From Veillonella rogosae JCM 15642 (GTDB lineage Bacteria; Bacillota; Negativicutes; Veillonellales; Veillonellaceae), in NCBI RefSeq assembly GCF_002959775.1, contig NZ_PPCX01000004.1, positions 62,001-126,000 of the forward strand: a stretch of DNA of 64,000 bases, in the 5' to 3' direction. Every line of letters starts with the position of its first letter. The first letter of the stretch is position 1. The notes below the pieces were generated by a model. The model had not been told where the DNA came from, searched no databases, and worked only from the letters and a program-made list of their open reading frames with translations. The translations under genes and the position numbers were made by a program. Of the stretch, positions 9,127 to 18,224 are shown one piece after another.

Positions 9127-11424
9127 ATGGTTGAGTTAATTTCAAATGGTGTATTTTTATATCACGGTACGGATATCGTTCCTGCAGATTCTAGTGCAGC
9201 CCTTGATCAGCAAGAAGTTTTTAATAAAGAGCGCGCCTATAAGGAAACGATGGCGTACCGTATTTTAATGGACCACCAACAACATGAAGGCGATCAAGAT
9301 TTACGCATCAAATTTGATGCTTTAACATCTCACGATATTACCTATGTTGGTATTATTCAAACGGCTATTGCTAGTGGTCTAGATAAATTCCCAATCCCTT
9401 ACATTTTGACAAACTGCCATAACAGTTTAGCCGCTGTAGGGGGCACAATTAACGAAGACGACCATGTATTTGGCTTATCTGCAGTACAACGCTTCGGCGG
9501 CGTCTATGTACCTCCTCATCTTGCAGTTATTCACCAATATATGCGTGAAACAATGGCAGGTTGCGGCAAAATGATCCTCGGTTCCGACAGCCATACTCGT
9601 TATGGTGCGCTTGGTACGATGGCGATTGGTGAAGGCGGTCCAGAGCTTGTAAAACAATTGCTCGGTCGCACCTACGATGTACAACGTCCAGAGGTTATCG
9701 CAATTTATCTCGATGGCAAACCTAAACACGGCGTAGGTCCACAAGACGTGGCTCTGGCTATTGAAAAAGCTGTATTTAAAAATGGCTTTGTAAAAAATAA
9801 AGTAATGGAATTTGTAGGCCCTGGTATTGAACACTTATCCATGGACTTCCGTAACGGCATCGATGTAATGACTACAGAGACTACATGCCTTACAACAATC
9901 TGGAGAACAGATAGCAATACGAAAGAGTTCTTAACACTTCATGGTCGCGGTGATGCGTACAAAGAGCTTAACCCTGGAGATGTGGCTTACTATGATGGCC
10001 TTGTAAAGGTTAATCTTGGCGAAGTGGAAAGCATGATTGCTATGCCATTCCATCCAAGTAATGTATATACTATTAAAGAAATTAATGAAGGCGGTCGCGA
10101 TTTACTCGCAGAAATCGAACGTCAAGCAGTGGAGCAATTAGATAATAAATCCTTGTCCTTGCAATTGCCTGAAAAACACTTCGACGGCAAATTACACTTA
10201 GATCAAGGTATCATCGTAGGTTGTTCTGGTGGTTTGTATGAAAATATTATGCAAGCCGCAAATATCGTACGCGGTAAGAGCGTAGGCTCCGGCCGTTTTG
10301 CATTCAGCGTATATCCTTCTAGCCAGCCAATTTACTTAGAACTTATGAAAAATGGTGCCCTTGTAGACCTTATGAGCGCTGGTGCCATCGTGCGTACAGC
10401 CTTCTGTGGCCCTTGCTTCGGCGCAGGCGATACACCTAATAATACGGGACTCAGTGGTCGTCATGCGACACGTAACTTCCCGAATCGTGAAGGTTCTAAA
10501 CCAGGGAATGGTCAGATTTCTTCCGTTGCACTTCTTGACTCCCGTTCCGTAGCAGCTACGGCTATTAACGGTGGTGCATTGACGGCGGCTACTGATATCG
10601 AATATGATGATGTGGTGCCAGCTTACCACTATGATGATAAACCTTATGAAAGCAAGGTATATAGTGGTTTCAATGAACCGAATAAAGATACTGAACTTGT
10701 GTATGGCCCATCCATTAAACCATGGCCTTCTATCGAAGAATTGACGCCAAATGTATTGCTCAAAGTAGTAGCTTATATCGATGATCCTGTAACAACTACA
10801 GATGAGTTGATTCCGTCTGGCGAAACATCTTCCTACCGCTCTGACCCATATGCATTGTCTGAATTTGCCTTGAGCCGTAAGGTTCCTGAATATGTAGGTC
10901 GTGCTAAAGCCGTTCGTGATTGGGAAAAATCTCGTCAAGAAGGTGAAAGCGCAGCGGATTTAGTAACTGCATATGAAGAGGTAAAACAAGCGCTTGGTCT
11001 TACAGAATCCGTAGAAGATATGGCTAAGTCTACAGCCGTTTCTAGTATGGTATATGCTAATCGCCCTGGCGATGGCTCCGCACGTGAGCAAGCAGCATCC
11101 TGTCAACGCGTATTGGGTGGCGGTGCTAATATTGCTATTGAATATGCTACAAAACGTTATCGCAGCAATGTTATTAACTGGGGCATGCTACCGTTCCTAA
11201 CTAGCGAAGAAGACTCCAAAACTATGGCAGTAGGCGATTATGTTTATGTGCCAAATGTGCGTGACCAATTATTCTCTGACTCCGATGATTACAAAGCATA
11301 TGTTATCAGCGGTGGCGTGAAGAAAGCAGAAATCACATTGCACTTAGGTCACCTTAGCGATGAAGAAAAAGATATTATCGCAGCAGGTTGTCTCATCAAC
11401 TACTATGCAAATAGCAAAGCGTAA
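9127..11424 (+). CDS. Aconitase-superfamily hydratase, YbhJ-like
   Basis: 765 residues from ATG 9127 (AAAGGAG upstream). Aconitase fold: the three [4Fe-4S] cysteines are in place, Cys366 in GCSGG and Cys427/Cys430 in CGPC. Other aconitase motifs include GSDSHTRYGALG near residue 155 and, in the swivel domain, VLGGGANIAIEYATKRYRS. Length and motif set match the uncharacterised YbhJ hydratases better than AcnA/AcnB or LeuC/D. It should add or remove water on a tricarboxylate-like substrate. It is followed by a PrpF-family protein and a DASS transporter, arguing for a dedicated pathway for an imported acid. Confidence 0.88.
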   Translation: MVELISNGVFLYHGTDIVPADSSAALDQQEVFNKERAYKETMAYRILMDHQQHEGDQDLRIKFDALTSHDITYVGIIQTAIASGLDKFPIPYILTNCHNSLAAVGGTINEDDHVFGLSAVQRFGGVYVPPHLAVIHQYMRETMAGCGKMILGSDSHTRYGALGTMAIGEGGPELVKQLLGRTYDVQRPEVIAIYLDGKPKHGVGPQDVALAIEKAVFKNGFVKNKVMEFVGPGIEHLSMDFRNGIDVMTTETTCLTTIWRTDSNTKEFLTLHGRGDAYKELNPGDVAYYDGLVKVNLGEVESMIAMPFHPSNVYTIKEINEGGRDLLAEIERQAVEQLDNKSLSLQLPEKHFDGKLHLDQGIIVGCSGGLYENIMQAANIVRGKSVGSGRFAFSVYPSSQPIYLELMKNGALVDLMSAGAIVRTAFCGPCFGAGDTPNNTGLSGRHATRNFPNREGSKPGNGQISSVALLDSRSVAATAINGGALTAATDIEYDDVVPAYHYDDKPYESKVYSGFNEPNKDTELVYGPSIKPWPSIEELTPNVLLKVVAYIDDPVTTTDELIPSGETSSYRSDPYALSEFALSRKVPEYVGRAKAVRDWEKSRQEGESAADLVTAYEEVKQALGLTESVEDMAKSTAVSSMVYANRPGDGSAREQAASCQRVLGGGANIAIEYATKRYRSNVINWGMLPFLTSEEDSKTMAVGDYVYVPNVRDQLFSDSDDYKAYVISGGVKKAEITLHLGHLSDEEKDIIAAGCLINYYANSKA

Positions 11425-11448
11425 GTGGTGAGCATAAAGGAGTAAGTT

Positions 11449-12588
11449 ATGAACGGGTATAAAGAAATTCCTGTTACCTATATGCGCGGCGGTACTAGCA
11501 AAGGGGCGTATCTGTTAAAAGATACGCTTCCAACTGACCAAGCTGCTCGGGATCGTATGATTTTAGATTTATATGGCTCTCCTGATGCGCGTCAAATTAA
11601 TGGTATCGGTGGTGCTGATCCATTGACGAGCAAGGTGGCTATCGTAAACCCTTCTGACCGCGATGATGCGGATATCGACTACACCTTTGGCTATGTCGGT
11701 ATCGCTGATGCGGTGGTAGATTACGAAGGTAATTGTGGCAATATTTCTGCTGGTGCAGGGGTATTTGCTATTATGGAAGGCTTTGTGAAAGCAGTAGAAC
11801 CAGAAACAGTGGTTCGTATCTTTAACACAAATACAAATAAGGTTATTGAAGCGCACGTGCCAGTCCAAGAAGGCAAACCTGTTATTGACGGTGATTTTGC
11901 TATCGATGGCGTACCTGGTACAGGTGCTCGTATTACATTATATTTCTTGGAGCCTGGCGGTTCTAAGACAGGTAAGCTACTACCAACAGGCAATGTACAA
12001 GACACAATTACATTGTCTGATGGTCGCACAATCCAAGTCAGTCTCGTAGATGCAGCTAATCCAGCTGTATTTGTAAAGGCTACAGACCTTGGTTATGAAG
12101 GCACGGAGTTACCGGCTTTCACAGAAACGGATGGCGGTGTATTACTCAATACACTTGAAGATATTCGCACTACTGCAGCTGTAATGATGGGATTTGCTCC
12201 ATCTAAAGAGGCTGCTAGTCCTGCAGTTCCAAAGGTATGCATGGTGTCCGCACCACAAACCTATGTGGCAAGCGATGGTCGAACTATCAAGGGGAATAGT
12301 ATAGACATCGTGGCTCGTACAAAGGCACTCGCTGTAATGCATAAAGCGTATGCTGTTACAGGTGGTATTTGTACAGCTACAGCAGCGCTTATTACGGGGA
12401 CTGTGGCGAACGAAGTAGTGAGCGAACGTGCTAAAGAAACGAATCAAGTTACTTTAGCGCATCCATCAGGGAAATTTGATTTCGAAATATGTTTAACCAA
12501 AGATAAGGGTTGGCATGTGGAGAAGGCGGGCGTCGCTAGAACAGCGCGACCGATCATGAAAGGCATAGCTTATGTAAAAGGAGAGTAA
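11449..12588 (+). CDS. PrpF-family isomerase, YbhH-like
   Basis: 379 residues with the PrpF/4-oxalomesaconate tautomerase family start (PVTYMRGGTSKGAYL, about 6-20) and INGIGGADPLTSKVAIV near 44; the diaminopimelate epimerase fold is expected as two halves. Characterised relatives isomerise double bonds in trans-aconitate, 2-methylaconitate or 4-oxalomesaconate. It starts 24 bases after the hydratase with a clear GGAG, and ends three bases before the transporter. Pairing with an aconitase-type enzyme suggests it converts an unsaturated tricarboxylate to the isomer the hydratase accepts. Confidence 0.88.
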   Translation: MNGYKEIPVTYMRGGTSKGAYLLKDTLPTDQAARDRMILDLYGSPDARQINGIGGADPLTSKVAIVNPSDRDDADIDYTFGYVGIADAVVDYEGNCGNISAGAGVFAIMEGFVKAVEPETVVRIFNTNTNKVIEAHVPVQEGKPVIDGDFAIDGVPGTGARITLYFLEPGGSKTGKLLPTGNVQDTITLSDGRTIQVSLVDAANPAVFVKATDLGYEGTELPAFTETDGGVLLNTLEDIRTTAAVMMGFAPSKEAASPAVPKVCMVSAPQTYVASDGRTIKGNSIDIVARTKALAVMHKAYAVTGGICTATAALITGTVANEVVSERAKETNQVTLAHPSGKFDFEICLTKDKGWHVEKAGVARTARPIMKGIAYVKGE

Positions 12589-12590
12589 GA

Positions 12591-14012
12591 ATGAATAAGC
12601 TACTTAAAATTGCAATTATGTTTGCCATTCCTCTGGCAATGTGGTTCATTACACCACCAGAAGGTTTGAGCGTTGGAGCTTGGCGACTGCTAGGTTTCTA
12701 TTTAATGGCTATCGTTGGTCTTGTTGTTAAACCTTGGCCAGCACCAATTATCTTGTTATTATCTATTGCAGGTTCTGCAATTTTCTTGAATGCTACGAAA
12801 AACGTATTGTCTGGTTATGCATCTACCACAGTATGGTTAGTATTCTCTGCGTTCTCCCTCAGTGTGGCGTTCGTAAAAACAGGCCTTGGCCGTCGTATTG
12901 CGTACCTATTGATTAAATCCTTAGGTCACACTACATTGCGTCTTGGCTATGTAACTGCTTTATTAGATCTTATTATTTCCCCAGTAACACCTTCCAACAC
13001 AGCACGTTGTGGCGGTATCGTGTTCCCAATCATGAACTCTGTAGCAAAAGCGTTAGGTTCTGAGCCTGGTGAAAGCGCTAAAAAAGCTGGTTCTTACCTC
13101 ATGGTTAACACATACATGGTAACTAAGGTAACAAGCTTGATGTTCGCTACAGCAATGGCACCAAACTTATTGGCTGCTGACTACATGAACAAAATCCTCG
13201 GTGTAGATATTAACTGGGGCCTTTGGGCATTAGCACTCGTAGTACCAGGTCTTGTAATGCTTCTCATTACACCTGCTTTGGTATACTACTTAGACAAACC
13301 ATCTATTCAACACATCGACTCTCATGCGATTGCTGATGAAGGTTTGAAAGAACTTGGACCTATGTCTGGTCGCGAGAAATCTCTTATTGCTATCTTTATT
13401 CTTGCCTTAGTTGGCTGGGCGTTGCCTTCCATCTTGACGCAAGGCTTTGGCATTAAATTCTCCCTTGATGCAACAGCAGTAGCTATCGTAGCCATGGTAG
13501 CAGCGCTTGTAACAGGCGTAATCAAATGGGAAGATATGCTTGAATCCAAAGGTGCTTGGAACACATTGATCTGGTTCGGTGGTATCATCGGTATGTCCAG
13601 TGCGTTGTCCAAGGTTAAATTCTTTGAATGGTTAGCTGACTTTATGGGGACACACTTCAACTTCGGCGACAACCCGATGTTGGCTCTTATTATCATCGGC
13701 GCTATCAGTATCGCTGTTCGTTACTTGTTCGCTTCTGGTAGTGCGTATGTAGTTGCAATGCTTCCAGTATTTCTTACTGTAGGTAAAGTAGCGGGTGTAA
13801 ACCCAATGGCGTTGTCCTTGTTACTAGCTGCTACAAACTCCTACGGTGGTGCGTTGACTCACTACGGCGGTGCAGCGGCTCCAATCGTATTCGGTGCTGG
13901 TTACAACACAGTTAAAAGCTGGTGGATTATCGGTGGTATCTTCGCTATCATGTGCTTCATCGTAAACCTTACAGTGGGCTACGCATGGTGGGAAATTCTT
14001 GGTATCCTATAA
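12591..14012 (+). CDS. DASS-family carboxylate transporter, YbhI-like
   Basis: 473 residues, about 12 membrane segments. Divalent-anion:Na+ symporter family features are seen in SPVTPSNTARCGGIVFPIMNS (first half, written in part) and the matching LLAATNSYGGALTHYGGAAAP in the second half, the two SNT/TNS substrate loops. Relatives carry malate, 2-oxoglutarate, citrate or tartrate. It follows the PrpF gene by two bases, so translation is probably coupled. As third gene of the cluster it most likely imports the acid processed by the two enzymes. Confidence 0.88.
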   Translation: MNKLLKIAIMFAIPLAMWFITPPEGLSVGAWRLLGFYLMAIVGLVVKPWPAPIILLLSIAGSAIFLNATKNVLSGYASTTVWLVFSAFSLSVAFVKTGLGRRIAYLLIKSLGHTTLRLGYVTALLDLIISPVTPSNTARCGGIVFPIMNSVAKALGSEPGESAKKAGSYLMVNTYMVTKVTSLMFATAMAPNLLAADYMNKILGVDINWGLWALALVVPGLVMLLITPALVYYLDKPSIQHIDSHAIADEGLKELGPMSGREKSLIAIFILALVGWALPSILTQGFGIKFSLDATAVAIVAMVAALVTGVIKWEDMLESKGAWNTLIWFGGIIGMSSALSKVKFFEWLADFMGTHFNFGDNPMLALIIIGAISIAVRYLFASGSAYVVAMLPVFLTVGKVAGVNPMALSLLLAATNSYGGALTHYGGAAAPIVFGAGYNTVKSWWIIGGIFAIMCFIVNLTVGYAWWEILGIL

Positions 14013-14102
14013 TACCTAACTAGAGACAATAGTTATTCTATACATATAGAATGATCATCCCCTAGATAGTGAAAGTTTCTATACTTTTACAAACAACATA
14101 AT

Positions 14103-14164
14103 AAAAGAGCTGTTTCGGAATCAGTACACACACATCTGAGTTCTGAGAACAGCTCTTTTTATTT
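14103..14164. terminator. Bidirectional intrinsic terminator
   Basis: Arms AAAAGAGCTGTT (14103-14114) and AACAGCTCTTTT (14148-14159) with T-run after and A-rich flank before. It separates the convergent DASS (+) and MFS (-) genes; the long interior loop can pair further. Confidence 0.85.
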
Positions 14165-14215
14165 GTTTATATAGTTTCTTTAATGCATTTGCACTATTTT
14201 CGTTGTATTACGGCA

Positions 14216-15394
14216 TTACTTTAGTTTTAACGCAACCCATAGTGCAGCGCCGATAAAGGTAAGGCTACATGCCCAGAAAAGGGTTGTGAAGCCAAATTGA
14301 GCGGCTACAATGGAACCACCAAAGGAGCCTAGAAAGTAACCCATAGACAAACAAGACTGATTGTACGAGAATATTTGTCCCGTATATTCCTTAGGTGTTT
14401 TTGATGCTAAATAGGTATTGAGCGCAGGTAACATACCACCTAGCCCAAAACCTTGCAAGAAACGGATAAACCCAAGTACATACACAGAGTCCACATAGGC
14501 TTGCGGTATATTGAGTAGACCTACATAGATCATCGAGTAGATGAGCACCTTTCTAGGGCCTATACGGTCTACTAATTTCCCGAGTGGAGAGCTACTAAAG
14601 AATTGGGCGATACCCATGGCAGAGAACACAGCACCAGAAATAAAGGCTATATTTTCCGTATTGCTTGGTAGCATTCCTTTAATGTAAACCGTCATAATGG
14701 GGGAGATGGCGGTAACCGAAATGGCATACAGGAAGGAGGTTGCAGATAAAGCGACTAAACTAGAAAACTCAGGTAAGTGAGTTTTTAGATTTCTAAAGGT
14801 TTGCTTCTCAACAAGTGGCTTTGGAACATAGTTTTCATGTACCAGCATTGCCGTCAAGCCAAAAGAGATAAGCATAAGGGCCCCGATGATAAAGAAGTCA
14901 TTTCGAATACCTACTACATCACTGAGATACCCTCCTACAAGCGGACCGGCTAGTGAGCCTGCAAGGCTAAAGGATCCTATAATCCCTAGAGCCCAACCTG
15001 TATGGTTTTGCGGTGTTTCTGACGCGATAAGTGTTACCGATGCGGGGTAAAAACCGCTTACTAACCCTTGCAATGTACGAACGAGGAACACACCTTCTGG
15101 TGTAGTCTGAAAGCCCAATAATATACTACATATAGCCATACCAAGACTAGAGCGTATGAGGGTAATCTTACGTCCCTTACGGTCTGCTAATCGGCCCCAG
15201 AAGGGAGCTGCTAAGCAGACAATGAGGAAGGTGATGCCCATGGAGGCACCGGACCATTGTGCTATCGATCCTGTATCGCTTAAGCCCATTTCATGGAAGT
15301 ATAGAGGAAGAATAGGGCTTACCTGACTAACCCCGAGGGACATGAAGAATATGCAGAATGCGCAAATGTACACCGTTCGTTTCCACGTTTCCAA
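14216..15394 (-). CDS. MFS transporter, multidrug-efflux type
   Basis: 392 residues, 12 hydrophobic segments in two halves. The MFS loop motif GRLADRKGRKITLIRS follows TM2 and a second form, GKLVDRIGPRKVLIYS, follows TM8; motif C-like GSFSLAGSLAGPLVGGYLSD lies in TM5, typical of drug:H+ antiporters of the MdtG/TetA type. The start codon is TTG at 15394 with AAAGGAGGG five bases upstream. It begins 12 bases after the Sel1-repeat gene and is probably co-transcribed with it. The substrate is not inferable. Confidence 0.87.
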   Translation of the reverse strand: METWKRTVYICAFCIFFMSLGVSQVSPILPLYFHEMGLSDTGSIAQWSGASMGITFLIVCLAAPFWGRLADRKGRKITLIRSSLGMAICSILLGFQTTPEGVFLVRTLQGLVSGFYPASVTLIASETPQNHTGWALGIIGSFSLAGSLAGPLVGGYLSDVVGIRNDFFIIGALMLISFGLTAMLVHENYVPKPLVEKQTFRNLKTHLPEFSSLVALSATSFLYAISVTAISPIMTVYIKGMLPSNTENIAFISGAVFSAMGIAQFFSSSPLGKLVDRIGPRKVLIYSMIYVGLLNIPQAYVDSVYVLGFIRFLQGFGLGGMLPALNTYLASKTPKEYTGQIFSYNQSCLSMGYFLGSFGGSIVAAQFGFTTLFWACSLTFIGAALWVALKLK

Positions 15395-15406
15395 AGTATC
15401 CCTCCT

Positions 15407-17635
15407 TTAGTCTTTCTTTTTAACTTCTTCCCAATCGCTTAAGTCCGGCAGTTTATTGCTTGTTATAGATTCTTGAATCCAGTAGTTAATAGAGGTTAAG
15501 TTGCTAGAATCCCGTTCAAAGCCATATACGATCTCGTCTCCTATGTCGTCTTCTGTAGTGATATAGAGGCGAATGTGTAAGTTTTTACCTTTTCCGCGCT
15601 CGATGAAGTAGCTAATACCCGGATCGTCGAGGTTGGATGGGCGAACCGCAATGATATCGTACGTGCCATTGGCTACGCCTTCTAAGGCATCCTTAATCAT
15701 TTGATTGGAAAGTTCATATTGATTGAGGTAGAAAATATCGTTGTCGCAAGTTAATACATATTCTCGAGGTGGCGTAGTATTTTTGTACTGTTTCTCCCAG
15801 CTTTCATCAATCACAGGCAATGTAGCATGATCATAGAATTCTTTAATTAAACGGAGACCTTCAGAAATAGACATCTCCTTAAAGTCTCTTATTTCATATA
15901 TCGTAGGCTCCAAGGTTTCATCACATTCCGCAGGATCCTCGCTGTAGCCGTATAAATAGATATTACAAGTGTTCTTATCTTCATTGTGGAACATAACGAT
16001 ACTGTATACATCGTAAATTACGTTTTCTATGGATTGGCGATTATCGTAGATGATAAAACTGAGGTATTTTTGTGTATCCCATTCGCGTTCGATGAACGGC
16101 CAGTCGTATTTATTGGTACGCCAACCAGTAGTAGAGTCCTCGAAAATTTCTAATACATCTACGGAGTTTTGAGGCCATGCAGGTGGCATAGGATTACACG
16201 TTGTAGAAGATTGCGTTATCCCTTCTTTGTACTGATAATGTCCATCAACGAGTTCAAAGGCTTCTAATCGCTCAGATGCTTCGTCAGGAATTGCCAACGG
16301 CTCACCAGTGCCTAACCAATTATCGTTTCTTGTGTTGAGACGATTGATGCTTTCACGAGCATGCTCGTAGAACGTAACGGCTTGGTCTAAATCGGGTTCT
16401 TTTGTAATGGCACCAATTTCGTAGCAATAGCCGGCTGCTAGTTGCCATAGATGGTCCGCATAGTCATAACTACCGTATCTATCGAAACATTTACTAGCCT
16501 GATTGACGCACTCTATGGCGGTTCTTATAGCAGGGGTATTACCTTTTTTGAAAGTAAATACATAAGCTAGATACGGCCAAATAGCATCGAGAGTGTAAAT
16601 AGCTGGCTGTTGTAATAAGTGAGCGATGCGAGACCAGTCTTGGGACTGACCATCGACATTCAAGGTGCGAAGAATGATGGCTTGCATTGTAGCATAAGCG
16701 TGGTCGTTAAAGTCTAAATAATCTGGGCTTATAGCAGCACGCTCGTAGTATCTGAGGGCCTTTTGAATATTCTGAGGGATTCTTTTGTTAGACTCACAAG
16801 GTTTTGCATAGTACTCGGCAGCTTCACGCAAACACATGCCATTATTCATGGCGGCACCGCGCTCAAAATATTCGAGCGCTCGTTCATGCTCCCCGCGAGA
16901 CTTACAAATATCGCCAGCTAAATACATCATGAGAGGCAAACCTGCTGCAGCCCCTTCAAAAATGACTTGTTCTTCCATGTTACTATTATTTTGCTCTACA
17001 TAGGTAATGCGCAAGTTGCGGTATGCAATAACAAGGCCTGCTTCGGCGGATTTACGCAACCATTGCTGAGCAATGGCCGTTATTTTATTTGCGAATCTAC
17101 GTTGATCTGCTTGGGCAAACAAGCCTTTTAAGAAACGGACAAAGGTAGATGGTTCACCTTCATTAGCCACCTTTTGAGCCGATGGTAAGATGTGGTAATC
17201 CCCCCATTGGAATACATTGGCAATGGCGTAGGCGCAGTAAGAACAACCCTTTTGGGCGCCTTCATAGACGCGCTGGAAGGCTTGGTCCTTTGTCATAGGC
17301 AATTCTTTTTCAATAGTTGGTGTAAGGGCACCAGAGGTACGCATAGCCTGTAAAATAGCGATGGCACTGCCTTTGCGAATAGCCGTATGTAAATAACTAT
17401 ACGCCTTTGTGTCATCCTCAGGAAAACCTGCTTCAATCCAGGTGAACTGAGGGCCAGAATAGACGCGCGCCAAAATAGCATACACATCGCCAATACCAGG
17501 AATCTTTTGGCCTTCCTCGTCAAGTTTCACAAGGGCGTCAAGCTCAGCCTTACCCTCCCAAGCGATATCTTTATTACATTGATGGAATATTTTATTGAAA
17601 GACTGCTGTATTTGATCAGTAAAATAAAAACTCAT
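15407..17635 (-). CDS. Sel1/TPR-repeat protein of unknown function (paralog 1)
   Basis: 742 residues, no signal peptide or membrane segment, so probably cytoplasmic. Residues about 40-460 carry degenerate alpha-helical Sel1-type repeats (for example ALEYFERGAAMNNGMCLREAAEYY and AQKGCSYCAYAIANVF, shown in part). The C-terminal 240 residues are not repeats and contain many acidic and aromatic residues, ending in SINYWIQ and PDLSDWEEV. The whole architecture recurs in the gene at 35062-37434: same N-terminus (FTDQ.QQSF.KIF), same repeat block, same tail. GGAGGAGAG precedes the ATG. Sel1 repeats usually mediate protein contacts; no function is known here. Confidence 0.8.
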   Translation of the reverse strand: MSFYFTDQIQQSFNKIFHQCNKDIAWEGKAELDALVKLDEEGQKIPGIGDVYAILARVYSGPQFTWIEAGFPEDDTKAYSYLHTAIRKGSAIAILQAMRTSGALTPTIEKELPMTKDQAFQRVYEGAQKGCSYCAYAIANVFQWGDYHILPSAQKVANEGEPSTFVRFLKGLFAQADQRRFANKITAIAQQWLRKSAEAGLVIAYRNLRITYVEQNNSNMEEQVIFEGAAAGLPLMMYLAGDICKSRGEHERALEYFERGAAMNNGMCLREAAEYYAKPCESNKRIPQNIQKALRYYERAAISPDYLDFNDHAYATMQAIILRTLNVDGQSQDWSRIAHLLQQPAIYTLDAIWPYLAYVFTFKKGNTPAIRTAIECVNQASKCFDRYGSYDYADHLWQLAAGYCYEIGAITKEPDLDQAVTFYEHARESINRLNTRNDNWLGTGEPLAIPDEASERLEAFELVDGHYQYKEGITQSSTTCNPMPPAWPQNSVDVLEIFEDSTTGWRTNKYDWPFIEREWDTQKYLSFIIYDNRQSIENVIYDVYSIVMFHNEDKNTCNIYLYGYSEDPAECDETLEPTIYEIRDFKEMSISEGLRLIKEFYDHATLPVIDESWEKQYKNTTPPREYVLTCDNDIFYLNQYELSNQMIKDALEGVANGTYDIIAVRPSNLDDPGISYFIERGKGKNLHIRLYITTEDDIGDEIVYGFERDSSNLTSINYWIQESITSNKLPDLSDWEEVKKKD

Positions 17636-17822
17636 GCTCTCTCCTCCGCATAATAATCAGTAGAAGCTGATAACATATGTAGTTTCAGTATACTATTAGT
17701 GTTTAGAGGAACACAATATAAATATTCTGAATTTGGAGGGACTAGAGAAATCAGTAATTGGATTATATATGGGTATTAGGTGATGAACAAATGTAAGGAT
17801 AAGGTGAAAGTTGAGATTTTTC

Positions 17823-17852
17823 TTGACTTTCATTCTATAGAAACATTATAAT
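17823..17852 (+). promoter_or_regulatory. Promoter of the trp operon
   Basis: TTGACT at 17823-17828 and TATAAT at 17847-17852 with 18-base spacing, directly before the T-box leader. Confidence 0.75.
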
Positions 17853-17867
17853 CAGATTATAATTTTA

Positions 17868-18200
17868 TACTCGCCTAAAAGAAACCGATGAGGTGGAGAT
17901 AAAAATAGGAAATGCACTCACAGAGAGCGGGATTAGCTGAGAACCCGTAGTACGCAGCTTATTAAATGGACCACCGAGGGCGCATGGAAAAGAATGAATT
18001 TCATTCCTAGTATGGTGCGACGTCACACGAGCGTTAGTCGTGAGGGATATGTTAGTATCCTGCGAAAGGGGAATGCGTTGCATTCAAACAAGGTGGTACC
18101 GCGATTTATAGCATAATACAAGTATTTTCTAATACTCTTGTAAAAATAGAACTATAGACTCGTCCTTGACGTTACATTGTCATGGGCGAGTTTTTTTATT
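17868..18200 (+). promoter_or_regulatory. Tryptophan T-box leader with terminator
   Basis: The T-box core AAGGTGGTACCGCG is at about 18090-18103. The antiterminator competes with a terminator hairpin, ACTCGTCCTTGAC (18158-18170) / GTCATGGGCGAGT (18179-18191), followed by seven T. Stem I includes the AG-rich bulge region and ends with TTAAATGGACCACC, giving a UGG (Trp) specifier at 17967-17969. Uncharged tRNA-Trp should stabilise the antiterminator and switch on trpE and the rest of the operon. Confidence 0.9.
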
Positions 18201-18224
18201 GGCAAACGCCAGATGGAGGTTCTC

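Noticed and set aside
10336-10938. 200-codon open frame on the minus strand inside the hydratase gene
   Set aside because: It lies wholly within a well-supported enzyme gene, has no ribosome binding site, and its residues are a low-likelihood mix; a shadow frame.
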